Origin: NORP309 sp964352735
Lineage (GTDB): Bacteria; Pseudomonadota; Gammaproteobacteria; Xanthomonadales; Marinicellaceae
Reading direction: 5' to 3'
Length of the DNA: 64,000 nucleotides
NCBI GenBank assembly: GCA_964352735.1
Contig: CAYGTC010000001.1
Span: forward strand, 124,001 to 188,000
Shown: positions 1 through 7,808 of the stretch, one piece after another
How the letters are laid out: each line of letters begins with the position of its first letter
Numbering within the stretch: the first letter of the stretch is position 1
Translations under genes and position numbers: made by a program
Notes under the pieces: generated by a model
Told to the model about the DNA's origin: nothing
Database searches by the model: none
What the model saw: only the letters and a program-made list of their open reading frames with translations

Positions 1-2
1 AA

Positions 3-128
3 TTTTTCAAACATTGTCTAATCAATGGCCTGAATGAACTCGACTATTTGATTTCACATTTAGACACCATTAAAAAATTCAAACGACAACAAATAAATAA
101 CACCCTTTTCATCAGGAAATGCTCATGA
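3..128 (+). CDS. leuD: 3-isopropylmalate dehydratase small subunit, C-terminal end (partial)
   Basis: Only the last 41 codons are in the window; the gene begins upstream of position 1. The readable tail contains FKHCLINGLNELDYL, which matches the conserved 'F+RHC..NGLD.I' segment near the C-terminus of LeuD. LeuD pairs with LeuC to isomerise 2-isopropylmalate to 3-isopropylmalate in leucine synthesis. Its stop codon (126-128) overlaps the preferred ATG of leuB (125) as ATGA, so the two genes are translationally coupled, as expected for a leuCDB arrangement. The identification rests on this short tail and on the neighbour. Confidence 0.85.
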   Translation, partial: FFKHCLINGLNELDYLISHLDTIKKFKRQQINNTLFIRKCS

Positions 129-1186
129 AAAAAATCGCAGTATTAGCCGGTGACGGCATTGGCCCAGAAGTTATGAATCAAACATTGAGGGTATTAAAAG
201 CCATGCAACTGCCCATACAAACACAGACAGGATTGATAGGTGGCGCGGCTTATGAACAATACGATTGTCATTTTCCACAACAAACATTGGAATTATGCCT
301 TGAGTCTGATGCAGTACTTTTTGGGTCAGTGGGCGGCCTAATTGAAGATGCGCACATGCCTAAATGGAAAAACTGTGAGAAAAATGCCATTTTGGCACTG
401 CGCAAATCACTGAACTTATCTGTTAATTTGCGCCCAGCCAGATTATTTCCTGCTTTGATCAATATTTCACCGCTGAAACCTGCATTGATTGCTCATGGAG
501 TCGATATTTTGATCATTAGAGAATTATTGGGAGACATCTATTTCGGTAAACATGAGCAATATATTGAAAATGGCATCAGGGTAGCAACAGATGTCGCCAG
601 ATACGATGAAGAACAAATTAAAAACACAATGCACAAGGCATTCCAAATAGCCATGACACGCAATAAAATACTCACATCAGTGGATAAAGCCAATGTTCTA
701 CAAACTTCACAATTGTGGAGAGATATTGCCAATGAAGTGGCAACTCAATACCCCAAAGTCACCTTAAAACACATGCTGGTAGATAATTGCGCCATGCAAC
801 TGATACTTAATCCAGCACAATTTGATACCATAGTCACAGCCAATTTATTTGGAGACATCCTTTCAGATGCAGCCAGTGCATTACCCGGTTCGTTGGGACT
901 TATGCCATCAGCAAGTTTTAGTAGCCATGGCCCAGCATTATATGAACCTTCTGGCGGCTCGGCTCCTGAAATTGCAAATCAGGATATTGCCAACCCCATT
1001 GCACAGATTTTGAGCTCCGCTCTATTACTCAGGTATTCATTTAAAATGGAGGATTGCGCGCAGCGTATTGAAAATGCAGTCATAAAGACCCTTATCAAGG
1101 GCCATAGAACACAAGATATTTTTCAAACAGGCGACTTGCTATGTGGAACTGAAGCATTTACTGACCAAATAATTGAGAATTTATAA
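125..1186 (+). CDS. leuB: 3-isopropylmalate dehydrogenase
   Basis: NAD-dependent oxidative decarboxylation of 3-isopropylmalate, the third step specific to leucine synthesis, in the cytoplasm. The N-terminus KKIAVLAGDGIGPEV and the NLFGDILSD motif with the Mg-binding aspartates are diagnostic of the isocitrate/isopropylmalate dehydrogenase family; the later PSGGSAPEIA segment belongs to the NAD-binding region. Length (about 353 residues) is normal. An in-frame ATG at 119 overlaps the Shine-Dalgarno AGGAA (114-118), so ATG 125, six bases beyond it and overlapping the leuD stop, is the better start. No clear terminator follows. Confidence 0.96.
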   Translation: MKKIAVLAGDGIGPEVMNQTLRVLKAMQLPIQTQTGLIGGAAYEQYDCHFPQQTLELCLESDAVLFGSVGGLIEDAHMPKWKNCEKNAILALRKSLNLSVNLRPARLFPALINISPLKPALIAHGVDILIIRELLGDIYFGKHEQYIENGIRVATDVARYDEEQIKNTMHKAFQIAMTRNKILTSVDKANVLQTSQLWRDIANEVATQYPKVTLKHMLVDNCAMQLILNPAQFDTIVTANLFGDILSDAASALPGSLGLMPSASFSSHGPALYEPSGGSAPEIANQDIANPIAQILSSALLLRYSFKMEDCAQRIENAVIKTLIKGHRTQDIFQTGDLLCGTEAFTDQIIENL

Positions 1187-1330
1187 AACCCTTACAAAAG
1201 GAAAAAGAACCATTTACATAAATTGTGATTCACTGCTCAAAACACCATAACAATGTTAAATTTGCATCAAAAGTGCAATTTTTTAATACAAATCTGGTCT
1301 TTAAAGTTAATCCATGAAAGATATAAAAGC

Positions 1331-1915
1331 ATGATAAACATTAATATTAACTCAACAAAAAGTAAGTTTCTTACTGCCATGTTGCTTATGATCACCCTAT
1401 TGGCTCATGCCGATGAACCCGATCAGGGGCAAGTTGCACCAGATTTTACCATCACACAAATGGATGGAACACAATTCACTCTGAGTGACTTTAAGGGCAA
1501 ACAAAGTGTCTATTTGGTTTTTTGGAATACTTGGTGCACTTATTGCATGAAAAAAATTCCAAAATTAAAAGAAGTGCAAAAAGATTTAGCTGATGACATC
1601 AGAATCATTGCCGTTAATACCACCAATGAAGATACAGTTGAAGCCTCAGAAAAGTTTCAGAAAAGATTTAATATCAACTACCCATTGGCTTTTGATCATG
1701 GAAAAAAGGTGACTGATGCTTATGGTGTCTGGGGCACCCCAACCGAGTTCATCATTGATATCAATGGTGTGATACAATATAGAGATGGTGTTCCAGATGA
1801 CATTGAAGGTCATCTAAAAAAATGGAATAAACCACATAGATCTTATGCTTCCATTTTTAAAGCTTACTTGACAATTGTTAAAACAATAGTCAAAAATTTC
1901 AACCAACCCATTTGA
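1331..1915 (+). CDS. TlpA/ResA-like exported thioredoxin-fold protein
   Basis: A predicted periplasmic thiol-disulfide protein. From ATG 1331 the product begins with a basic N-terminus and hydrophobic stretch ending LLAHA-DE, a typical cleavable signal peptide. The mature part has APDFTITQMDG (AhpC/TSA-type N-terminus), the redox motif WCTYC inside FWNTWCTYCMKKIP, and the cis-proline region WGTPTEF. An upstream in-frame start at 1253 would put about 26 odd residues before the signal peptide, so it is not preferred. It lies just upstream of a Tat lipoprotein and a GMC flavoprotein on the same strand, so it may maintain thiols of that complex or help mature a cytochrome; this role is inferred from context only. 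Confidence 0.85.
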   Translation: MINININSTKSKFLTAMLLMITLLAHADEPDQGQVAPDFTITQMDGTQFTLSDFKGKQSVYLVFWNTWCTYCMKKIPKLKEVQKDLADDIRIIAVNTTNEDTVEASEKFQKRFNINYPLAFDHGKKVTDAYGVWGTPTEFIIDINGVIQYRDGVPDDIEGHLKKWNKPHRSYASIFKAYLTIVKTIVKNFNQPI

Positions 1916-1928
1916 GTATACTATCAGC

Positions 1929-2594
1929 ATGAGAGTTCGACATCCAAAAACAAAAGAAAAAATAAAACCAATGATTTCAACAATGGATTCGCACTGGACT
2001 GATGGTATTGATCGTCGAGATTTCATCAAAAGTTCATTGGCTGTTTCTTTATTGGCCAGTCTTATAGGTTGTAAACCATCATCGGATGAAAAACAATTTT
2101 CTGGAGAACCGCTGATTAATAAATCGCCTGATATTGTACAACTCGGTGATTATGTATTCACAAAAAAGCAACACATAGACCTACAAGCCATATACATGCG
2201 TTTATTTCCTGATGATGGTGATGGCCCAAGTGCCAACGATTTAAATGTTTTAACATATTTAGAATGGGCAATGACTGATCAAAAAAACATTGATGATGGG
2301 GACCCTGCTTTCATTGTCAAAGGGATAGGATGGCTGAATCAATATGCAAATGACGAATATGATGATGACTTTGTTAACTTATCAAACACTCAACAAGACG
2401 ATTTAATTAACAAGACCAGCAAATCAGATGCTGGGCGCAATTGGCTTTCTCTGTTGACATATTATTTGGTAGAAGCATTAACCCTCGATCCTTATTATGG
2501 TGGCAACACCAATCAGATTGGCTGGCAGTGGCTTGAATACAAAGGCGGATTCCCCAATCCAGTAGCAGGCAAAACTTACAGAGATTTCGGATGA
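1929..2594 (+). CDS. Tat-exported lipoprotein, gluconate 2-dehydrogenase subunit 3-like
   Basis: Small partner subunit of membrane GMC-type dehydrogenases. Near the N-terminus is DRRDFIKSSLAVSLLASLIGC: a twin-arginine motif, a hydrophobic segment and a lipobox cysteine, so the protein should be exported folded and lipidated. The mature sequence (IYMRLFPDDGDGPSANDLNVLTYLEWAM...) resembles the gluconate 2-dehydrogenase subunit 3 family, and the next gene is the matching flavoprotein, which overlaps its stop (ATGA, 2591-2594). The start is uncertain: ATGs at 1929, 1971 and 1983 are all possible and none has a strong ribosome site; the later two would give a more usual Tat signal length. Confidence 0.78.
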   Translation: MRVRHPKTKEKIKPMISTMDSHWTDGIDRRDFIKSSLAVSLLASLIGCKPSSDEKQFSGEPLINKSPDIVQLGDYVFTKKQHIDLQAIYMRLFPDDGDGPSANDLNVLTYLEWAMTDQKNIDDGDPAFIVKGIGWLNQYANDEYDDDFVNLSNTQQDDLINKTSKSDAGRNWLSLLTYYLVEALTLDPYYGGNTNQIGWQWLEYKGGFPNPVAGKTYRDFG

Positions 2595-4264
2595 GTAAAA
2601 ATATAGAAATGTGCGATGTGTGTGTCATTGGCAGTGGTGTCGGCGGTGGACCTGTCGCCTATGAACTAGCAAAAGCTGGACACAAAGTTGTGGTATTAGA
2701 AAAAGGCGGCTGGTTTGATGAAAAAGACTTCAAAAAAGACGAAATGCTGGGAAAACGCCGTGTATTCAGATCTCAAATGAAAGATGAACGTCATGTTTTA
2801 GCCACACCAGATGGTGATGGAGAATTTTCTGAAAGCACCACATCACAGTTTTGGGGCGGTAATATTGTTGGTGGGGCCAGTAACTTTATGAGTGCCTACT
2901 TTCATCGATTAAAACCACAAGATTTCAGGCTGCTCAGCGAATTTGGCCCAATTGAAGGCGCCAATATAACCGACTGGCCAATCAGTTATGATGATTTAGA
3001 ACCCTATTATGCTAAAGTTGAACAATTGGTTGGCGTATCAGGAAAAGTGGTTGATCACCCTCATTTAGAACCCCGGTCAACACCAGATTACCCGTTCCCA
3101 CCAACCCCTGAGCACCCAATCGCAAGATGGTTTGATGAAGCCGCAACCGAGCTTGGGTTTCACCCTTTTCCAATGGCAAGAGGCATTCTCTCTCAACCTC
3201 ATAATGGTAGAAACCCTTGTGAACTGTCAGGTTTTTGTGGAAGTTACGGCTGTCACTCTGGCGCTAAAGCCAGCTCAAGAGCCTCTTTGCTCAACGATGC
3301 CGTTAAAGATTTTGATTGTCAAGTCATTACCTATGCTAAAGCTCATCACATTAATACAGATGCAGATGGTAACGCTACATCAGTCAATTATTATGATAAA
3401 AATGGCGATGAACAAACAATCACCGCCAAAAAAGTGGTGATTGCTTGTTACTCAATAGAGTCAAGCCGATTGCTATTGGCTTCTAAAGGTGAGAAACACC
3501 CCAGTGGTATTGGTAATCAACACAATCAAATTGGTAAAAACTTACATTGTTGTGCTGGTGGGACCGGTCATGGAATCTTTGATTTGACAAAACTCAGCGA
3601 ACAACAAAGAAATGAATTAATGGTCAGAGGCCCATTCTTTAATCGCGCATTACAAGACTGGTACACCATTGACGATAAGTCAGCATTTGACAAACCCGTC
3701 AAAGGTGGCACCATAGACTTTGTTTTTGATCCACCATCGGCCAGCGCTGATGCTCAAGAACTTCGTTTTGCTGATGGTGAATTGTTGTGGGGTACGCAAC
3801 TGAAACAAAACATCAAATCACATTTCACTCAATCAAAAGATTTTAAATTTGAAGTTTTTTGTGATTGGTTGCCAACCGATGATTGTAATGTCACACTGGA
3901 CGAATCAGAAACAGATAAATGGGGTTCCCCTGTAGCCAAAGTGAAAGTTGGCTACCACCCTCACGATTTAAAAGTTGCACAATACATTGTTGACAAAGGC
4001 GTTGAAGTCATGAAAAAAATGGGCGCTGACAATGCCTATGGCAATGTCTGGTCTGATCCAACATCGAATTTAATAGCTGGCGGGTTACGTTTTGGTCATG
4101 ACCCCAAAACCTCAGCATTGGATGCGGATTGCAAGGTGCATGGGACAGATAATATTTATGTTTCTGACGGCAGTTTCATGCCAAATGGAGGCAGTGTGAC
4201 CCCTACTTTTACCATTTACGCCAATGCTTTTCGTGTTGCGGATAAAATACTTAAAACGATGTGA
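2591..4264 (+). CDS. GMC-family FAD-dependent oxidoreductase (gluconate dehydrogenase-type large subunit)
   Basis: Flavoprotein expected to oxidise an alcohol or sugar (acid) outside the cytoplasmic membrane together with the preceding Tat lipoprotein. The N-terminus has the FAD Rossmann motif GSGVGGGP followed by VVVLEKGG; QFWGGNIVGGASNFM is the GMC substrate-loop region, and the C-terminus carries NIYVSDGSFMPNGGSVTPTFTI with the usual GMC C-terminal FAD/active-site region. At 557 residues it is family length. It has no signal peptide of its own; related large subunits travel with a Tat-bearing small subunit. A cytochrome c subunit, the third partner in known complexes, is not adjacent. The substrate cannot be told from sequence. 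Confidence 0.87.
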   Translation: MSKNIEMCDVCVIGSGVGGGPVAYELAKAGHKVVVLEKGGWFDEKDFKKDEMLGKRRVFRSQMKDERHVLATPDGDGEFSESTTSQFWGGNIVGGASNFMSAYFHRLKPQDFRLLSEFGPIEGANITDWPISYDDLEPYYAKVEQLVGVSGKVVDHPHLEPRSTPDYPFPPTPEHPIARWFDEAATELGFHPFPMARGILSQPHNGRNPCELSGFCGSYGCHSGAKASSRASLLNDAVKDFDCQVITYAKAHHINTDADGNATSVNYYDKNGDEQTITAKKVVIACYSIESSRLLLASKGEKHPSGIGNQHNQIGKNLHCCAGGTGHGIFDLTKLSEQQRNELMVRGPFFNRALQDWYTIDDKSAFDKPVKGGTIDFVFDPPSASADAQELRFADGELLWGTQLKQNIKSHFTQSKDFKFEVFCDWLPTDDCNVTLDESETDKWGSPVAKVKVGYHPHDLKVAQYIVDKGVEVMKKMGADNAYGNVWSDPTSNLIAGGLRFGHDPKTSALDADCKVHGTDNIYVSDGSFMPNGGSVTPTFTIYANAFRVADKILKTM

Positions 4265-4368
4265 CCAACCAATACGATTTTTTATTATAAATACTCACAT
4301 GTCTCGACATTACTGGATAATACCAAATGGCTTAAAACAATGCATTTTGTATATTTACTGTCTTATGA

Positions 4369-4374
4369 TAGAAT
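4369..4374 (+). promoter_or_regulatory. possible promoter -10 element upstream of the cold-shock gene
   Basis: TAGAAT at 4369-4374 lies 16 bases after a TTGTAT hexamer (4347-4352), a passable sigma-70 arrangement, giving a leader of about 35 bases before ATG 4417. This is consensus matching by eye only. Confidence 0.3.
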
Positions 4375-4416
4375 CCATCGCTGAGAAAAGAAACTTGTGG
4401 AGAGTAGAAAAGTATA

Positions 4417-4815
4417 ATGAAAACACATCTATCAATAACATTTATTGCTGTAGGTTTAATGATTGCTTCAGCAATGAATGAGTTTGCAACCATTAAACCA
4501 ATGCATACCTTAATTGCTGCTGCCATCATAGGCGGTATTTCACTGTTAGTAAGCTTGATCAATAAACCAAGTCAAACATCATCAAACCATAACAGCAGCA
4601 CAACATCAAAAAGCCAGGTCGTCAATGGCCAGGTTAAATGGTTCAATAAAACCAAAGGCTTTGGCTTCATCACTCAAACAGATGGCGAGGATATTTTCGT
4701 ACATCAAACAGCCATTACCTTTAAGCCAAATGTTCTAAAGGAAGGACAGAGAGTCACCATGTCAGTCATTATGGATGAAAAAGGCCCTCAAGCTGAAAAC
4801 GTTAGAAGAGCGTAG
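4417..4815 (+). CDS. membrane-anchored cold-shock-domain protein
   Basis: 132 residues with two parts. Residues 1-50 hold two hydrophobic segments (around 3-20 and 29-46), predicted as membrane spans. After a Ser/Thr/Asn-rich linker, residues 67-132 form a complete cold-shock domain: GQVKWFNKTKGFGFI (RNP1-like KGFGFI) and DIFVHQTAI (RNP2-like). Free CspA-type proteins are about 70 residues and bind single-stranded nucleic acid as RNA chaperones; here the domain appears tethered to the inner membrane on the cytoplasmic side. It stands alone between the GMC operon and the kinase gene and is followed by a strong hairpin. Confidence 0.88.
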   Translation: MKTHLSITFIAVGLMIASAMNEFATIKPMHTLIAAAIIGGISLLVSLINKPSQTSSNHNSSTTSKSQVVNGQVKWFNKTKGFGFITQTDGEDIFVHQTAITFKPNVLKEGQRVTMSVIMDEKGPQAENVRRA

Positions 4816-4829
4816 GCCTATCTGGTATC

Positions 4830-4868
4830 ATCAATCATAACCTTTAGCCATTAAAGGTTATGATTGAT
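4830..4868 (+). terminator. 17-bp perfect hairpin after the cold-shock gene
   Basis: Bases 4830-4846 are the exact reverse complement of 4852-4868, with a 5-base loop (GCCAT). The stem is AT-rich (ATCAATCATAACCTTTA on the left arm), and the downstream side continues CAACTTCTTTTC, only a weak T-rich tract. It probably ends or stabilises the cold-shock mRNA. The remaining intergenic bases to about 5125 hold no gene that I can see. Confidence 0.6.
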
Positions 4869-5146
4869 CAACTTCTTTTCAATATTCAAAGCACATTTTC
4901 TGACAATAATTTCAATAATATCACTGTTTTTCTCAACGTACTCACACAGCCAGATATGGTGATAAATCTGCCACTTAATACTCTAACCCAGATATTTCAC
5001 AACTCTGATTAAAAAAACATCAAGCTTTGACATGGTTTCTTAAAATAAATGCTAGCTGACTCACGTTTTGAGAAGAAAACAAGATTGCTTCTGTAAATTT
5101 AGTTGCCCATCAACTAGAATGTGAATTGGTGCAAATTGAAACATTG

Positions 5147-7369
5147 ATGTCTGGACAATTGAATAATAAAAACATCACCATTACAGGTCTGGAAATCATT
5201 CGTCAGATTGGACATGGCGGTATGTCTGTTGTTTACCTTGCTGAGCAACATGCTCCAAAAAGGCAAGTTGCTGTAAAAATCATGCGCTTTCAAGCCAATA
5301 GCCACCAACAAGATTTGCAACGATTTAAAAATGAAGCAAACACCATTGCTCAGCTGAGTCATCCCAACATCATTACCATATATAAAATTGGTGAAACAAC
5401 TGATGGGGACAGTTATTTCACCATGCCCTATCTTAATCATGGCGATTTTTCAACCTATATTTATGAAGATGACACATCTTTTATTCAATTGCTACATGCC
5501 ATTTGCAATGGATTGGATTTTGCACATAATAAAGGCATCATTCATCGTGATATCAAACCAGAAAACCTGTTGTTTGATGAATGCAGGCACATCAAAATTG
5601 CTGATTTCGGAGTGGCGCAATCACAAGGCAAAAATGACCTAACAGAAGAACACCACATCATTGGCTCTGCAAAATATATGAGCCCAGAACAAACCCGCTC
5701 ATCAAAAGTTGATCATCGAACTGACATTTACAGTTTGGGCATTGTCATTTATGAAAAACTCACTGGAACAGTGCCTTTTAACTCAGGTGATAGCATCAGC
5801 ATATTAATAGACCATGTCAGTACTGCTCCACCTAACTTGCCAAACAATCATGCCCATTGGCAAAGTTTTATAGATAAATGTTTAGCTAAAGATCCTGATG
5901 AACGTTTTCAGTCAATCAGTGACGTCAAAAAAGCCTTAGATGAAATAACGACTAAATCAAACAGTCGGCCAATGTTTCAACACATTTCAACAATAAAGAA
6001 GTACGCCAATCATCGACATCTTAAATGGTACTTATTGGCTTTTGTAATCACAACATTGGCGTGGTCCATAATCAAACACCAGTATCCAGCTAATGATTTT
6101 GTTGAAATGAGTGACCAAGAGACATCATCGATAGATTTCGTTAGTGCCCAAATAGATCAAACTGATGAAGTACTACTTGCTGAATCTGTTAACAATCTAA
6201 AACAAGTCAATACAGACCAAAAGTCCGAAGTCACAGAGTTGTTGTTAAATGCCTATAAAAACATCAATGAAACCATATTTTTAGCACCGGGAAACAATCA
6301 AGTCACCTCTGAATTTCTGCATATTTTGACACTGGACCCAGATAATCAAGAGGCCATTAAAGGACTAAAATACATAGAAAACAAATACATTGATCTGGTT
6401 ATTTTATCTTTGAATCAATCTAACTACCAAACAGCCTTACAATTGGCCCGTTCACTTGGGCGTTTCAATACACAAACCAGGAATATAACTGGACAAGCTT
6501 ACTTACAAAAACAAAAGGTCACCCAAATCATTGAAGAATTGAACAGTGCATCAATTCCCTTAACCACTCTACAAGCCAGAAACATGGTTAAAATTCTAAT
6601 TACTTTATCGATGAATGAGTTGGCGCAACAATTAAATACACTTGCCAACAAAAGGCTGAACACTCAAATCGGAGAACGTTTTTTAGATTACCAATCAATC
6701 ATGAATACCAAATATGCAGATATAAACTTGGTTGTAAGTAACGAAATTACTGTCAATGATTATCACGCTTTTTCTAAGGCCACCAAAAGAATTGCAGCCA
6801 AGTGTATTCATCAGACAAGCTTTATTGGACGCATAAAAAAAATCAATAAAATTGGGCGTTTGATTAGTTCAAAAAACTGGAAAAAGCATTATTTTGACCA
6901 AAAAGACAATCATCCGGTGGTTTGTATTAACATAAATGATGCAAAAAGCTATGCTTCTTGGCTTTCAAAAAAAACAGGAAACAATTACCGTTTATTAACA
7001 CAGGAAGAATGGCTGTTTCTGGCTACACCATCCGTTGATGCTTTGCAACACTGCAAAGCGGCAAACCACGCTGGACAAGAGAGCAAAAAAGTTAAGCTCA
7101 ATGACCTTAAATATAGTTGTGCCGATAATTTTACTTATACTGCCCCTGTAAAATCTTTTCAAGCAAATGATTTGGGGTTATTTGACATACATGGTAATGT
7201 CAGTGAGTGGATAGCTTGTAACACTGACACTTGTTCAACCGCAGTTGCTATGGGCAGTTCATGGTCTGATGGGCAAAATACAGATGCAACAACCCACATA
7301 CAAGAACATAAAAATAATGACGCTTTTTCGCACATAGGTTTCAGATTAGTACGCGATATCCAAGAGTAA
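5147..7369 (+). CDS. Ser/Thr protein kinase fused to a formylglycine-enzyme-like domain, membrane-spanning
   Basis: The N-terminal 270 residues are a Hanks-type kinase: glycine loop GHGGMSVVY, lysine in VAVKIM, catalytic HRDIKPEN, DFG in IADFGVA, SPEQ in the activation segment and a conserved DIYSLG. A single transmembrane helix (WYLLAFVITTLAWSII) follows at about residue 300. The extracytoplasmic part starts with a helical, TPR-like region and ends in an FGE-sulfatase/SUMF1 fold: HPVVCININDAKSYASWLS, YRLLTQEEW, DIHGNVSEW and GFRLVRD. The kinase thus sits in the cytoplasm with a C-lectin-like sensor or enzyme domain outside. Start is uncertain: TTG 5126 and GTG 5129 are in frame upstream, but ATG 5147 gives a normal N-terminus; none has a strong ribosome site. 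Confidence 0.88.
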   Translation: MSGQLNNKNITITGLEIIRQIGHGGMSVVYLAEQHAPKRQVAVKIMRFQANSHQQDLQRFKNEANTIAQLSHPNIITIYKIGETTDGDSYFTMPYLNHGDFSTYIYEDDTSFIQLLHAICNGLDFAHNKGIIHRDIKPENLLFDECRHIKIADFGVAQSQGKNDLTEEHHIIGSAKYMSPEQTRSSKVDHRTDIYSLGIVIYEKLTGTVPFNSGDSISILIDHVSTAPPNLPNNHAHWQSFIDKCLAKDPDERFQSISDVKKALDEITTKSNSRPMFQHISTIKKYANHRHLKWYLLAFVITTLAWSIIKHQYPANDFVEMSDQETSSIDFVSAQIDQTDEVLLAESVNNLKQVNTDQKSEVTELLLNAYKNINETIFLAPGNNQVTSEFLHILTLDPDNQEAIKGLKYIENKYIDLVILSLNQSNYQTALQLARSLGRFNTQTRNITGQAYLQKQKVTQIIEELNSASIPLTTLQARNMVKILITLSMNELAQQLNTLANKRLNTQIGERFLDYQSIMNTKYADINLVVSNEITVNDYHAFSKATKRIAAKCIHQTSFIGRIKKINKIGRLISSKNWKKHYFDQKDNHPVVCININDAKSYASWLSKKTGNNYRLLTQEEWLFLATPSVDALQHCKAANHAGQESKKVKLNDLKYSCADNFTYTAPVKSFQANDLGLFDIHGNVSEWIACNTDTCSTAVAMGSSWSDGQNTDATTHIQEHKNNDAFSHIGFRLVRDIQE

Positions 7370-7466
7370 TCTAATCAATTCTTCTCTATTGAGTTTGATA
7401 TATCACCTAGTGGGTTTAATATACAGCATTGCAGAGTTAATAAAACACAAATAAAATAGCATCAAG

Positions 7467-7711
7467 CCCGAATATTTCATCATAGAATGGATTTTAGGGG
7501 AAAATGGCAAAATAGATTGGAGAAATATCGCTTCAATGCCCTTATTAATAGTTTATGAAGTTTCATAGCTTTGAAGCGATTTTATTCAAGATATGCTGCC
7601 ATTTTTTTATGAAATCATTCAGGTACAAAGTGTACTTTTACAAAACCAGTTTAACTCCATGTTTTTCATGGGTAAAATCAATTTTTTGACCGTTTTGATG
7701 AAATATTCAGG
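7467..7711. repeat. MITE-like repeat, full copy (245 bp)
   Basis: Terminal inverted repeats CCCGAATATTTCATCA (7467-7482) and its near-complement TGATGAAATATTCAGG (7696-7711), one mismatch in 16. The flanking tetramers are CAAG (7463-7466) and CTAA (7712-7715), similar but not identical. The interior holds a second inverted repeat built on CGCTTCAA ... TTGAAGCG and the family's conserved TAGAATGGATTTTAGGGG next to the left end. It has no coding capacity and lies in the 439-bp gap between the kinase and radical SAM genes; nothing else is visible there. Confidence 0.85.
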
Positions 7712-7808
7712 CTAACTACAGCGTCATCCAATTTTTTCATTTACAATACAACAACAAATTTAGCCCAAGTATCCCAAAAGCCGTCAATATCTTAAAAATG
7801 AAATCTTT

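Noticed and set aside
1262..1283. Possible terminator between leuB and the thioredoxin gene (TTGCA...TGCAATTTTTT)
   Set aside because: Only a five-pair AT-rich stem; too weak to claim although a T-run follows.
4224..4481. 85-codon frame across the GMC end and cold-shock start
   Set aside because: It overlaps two real genes in another frame and has no supporting ribosome site or family.
7463..7715. Reading the repeats as REP-type or CRISPR elements
   Set aside because: They are scattered single copies with terminal inverted repeats and target duplications, not short tandem or spacer-separated repeats.
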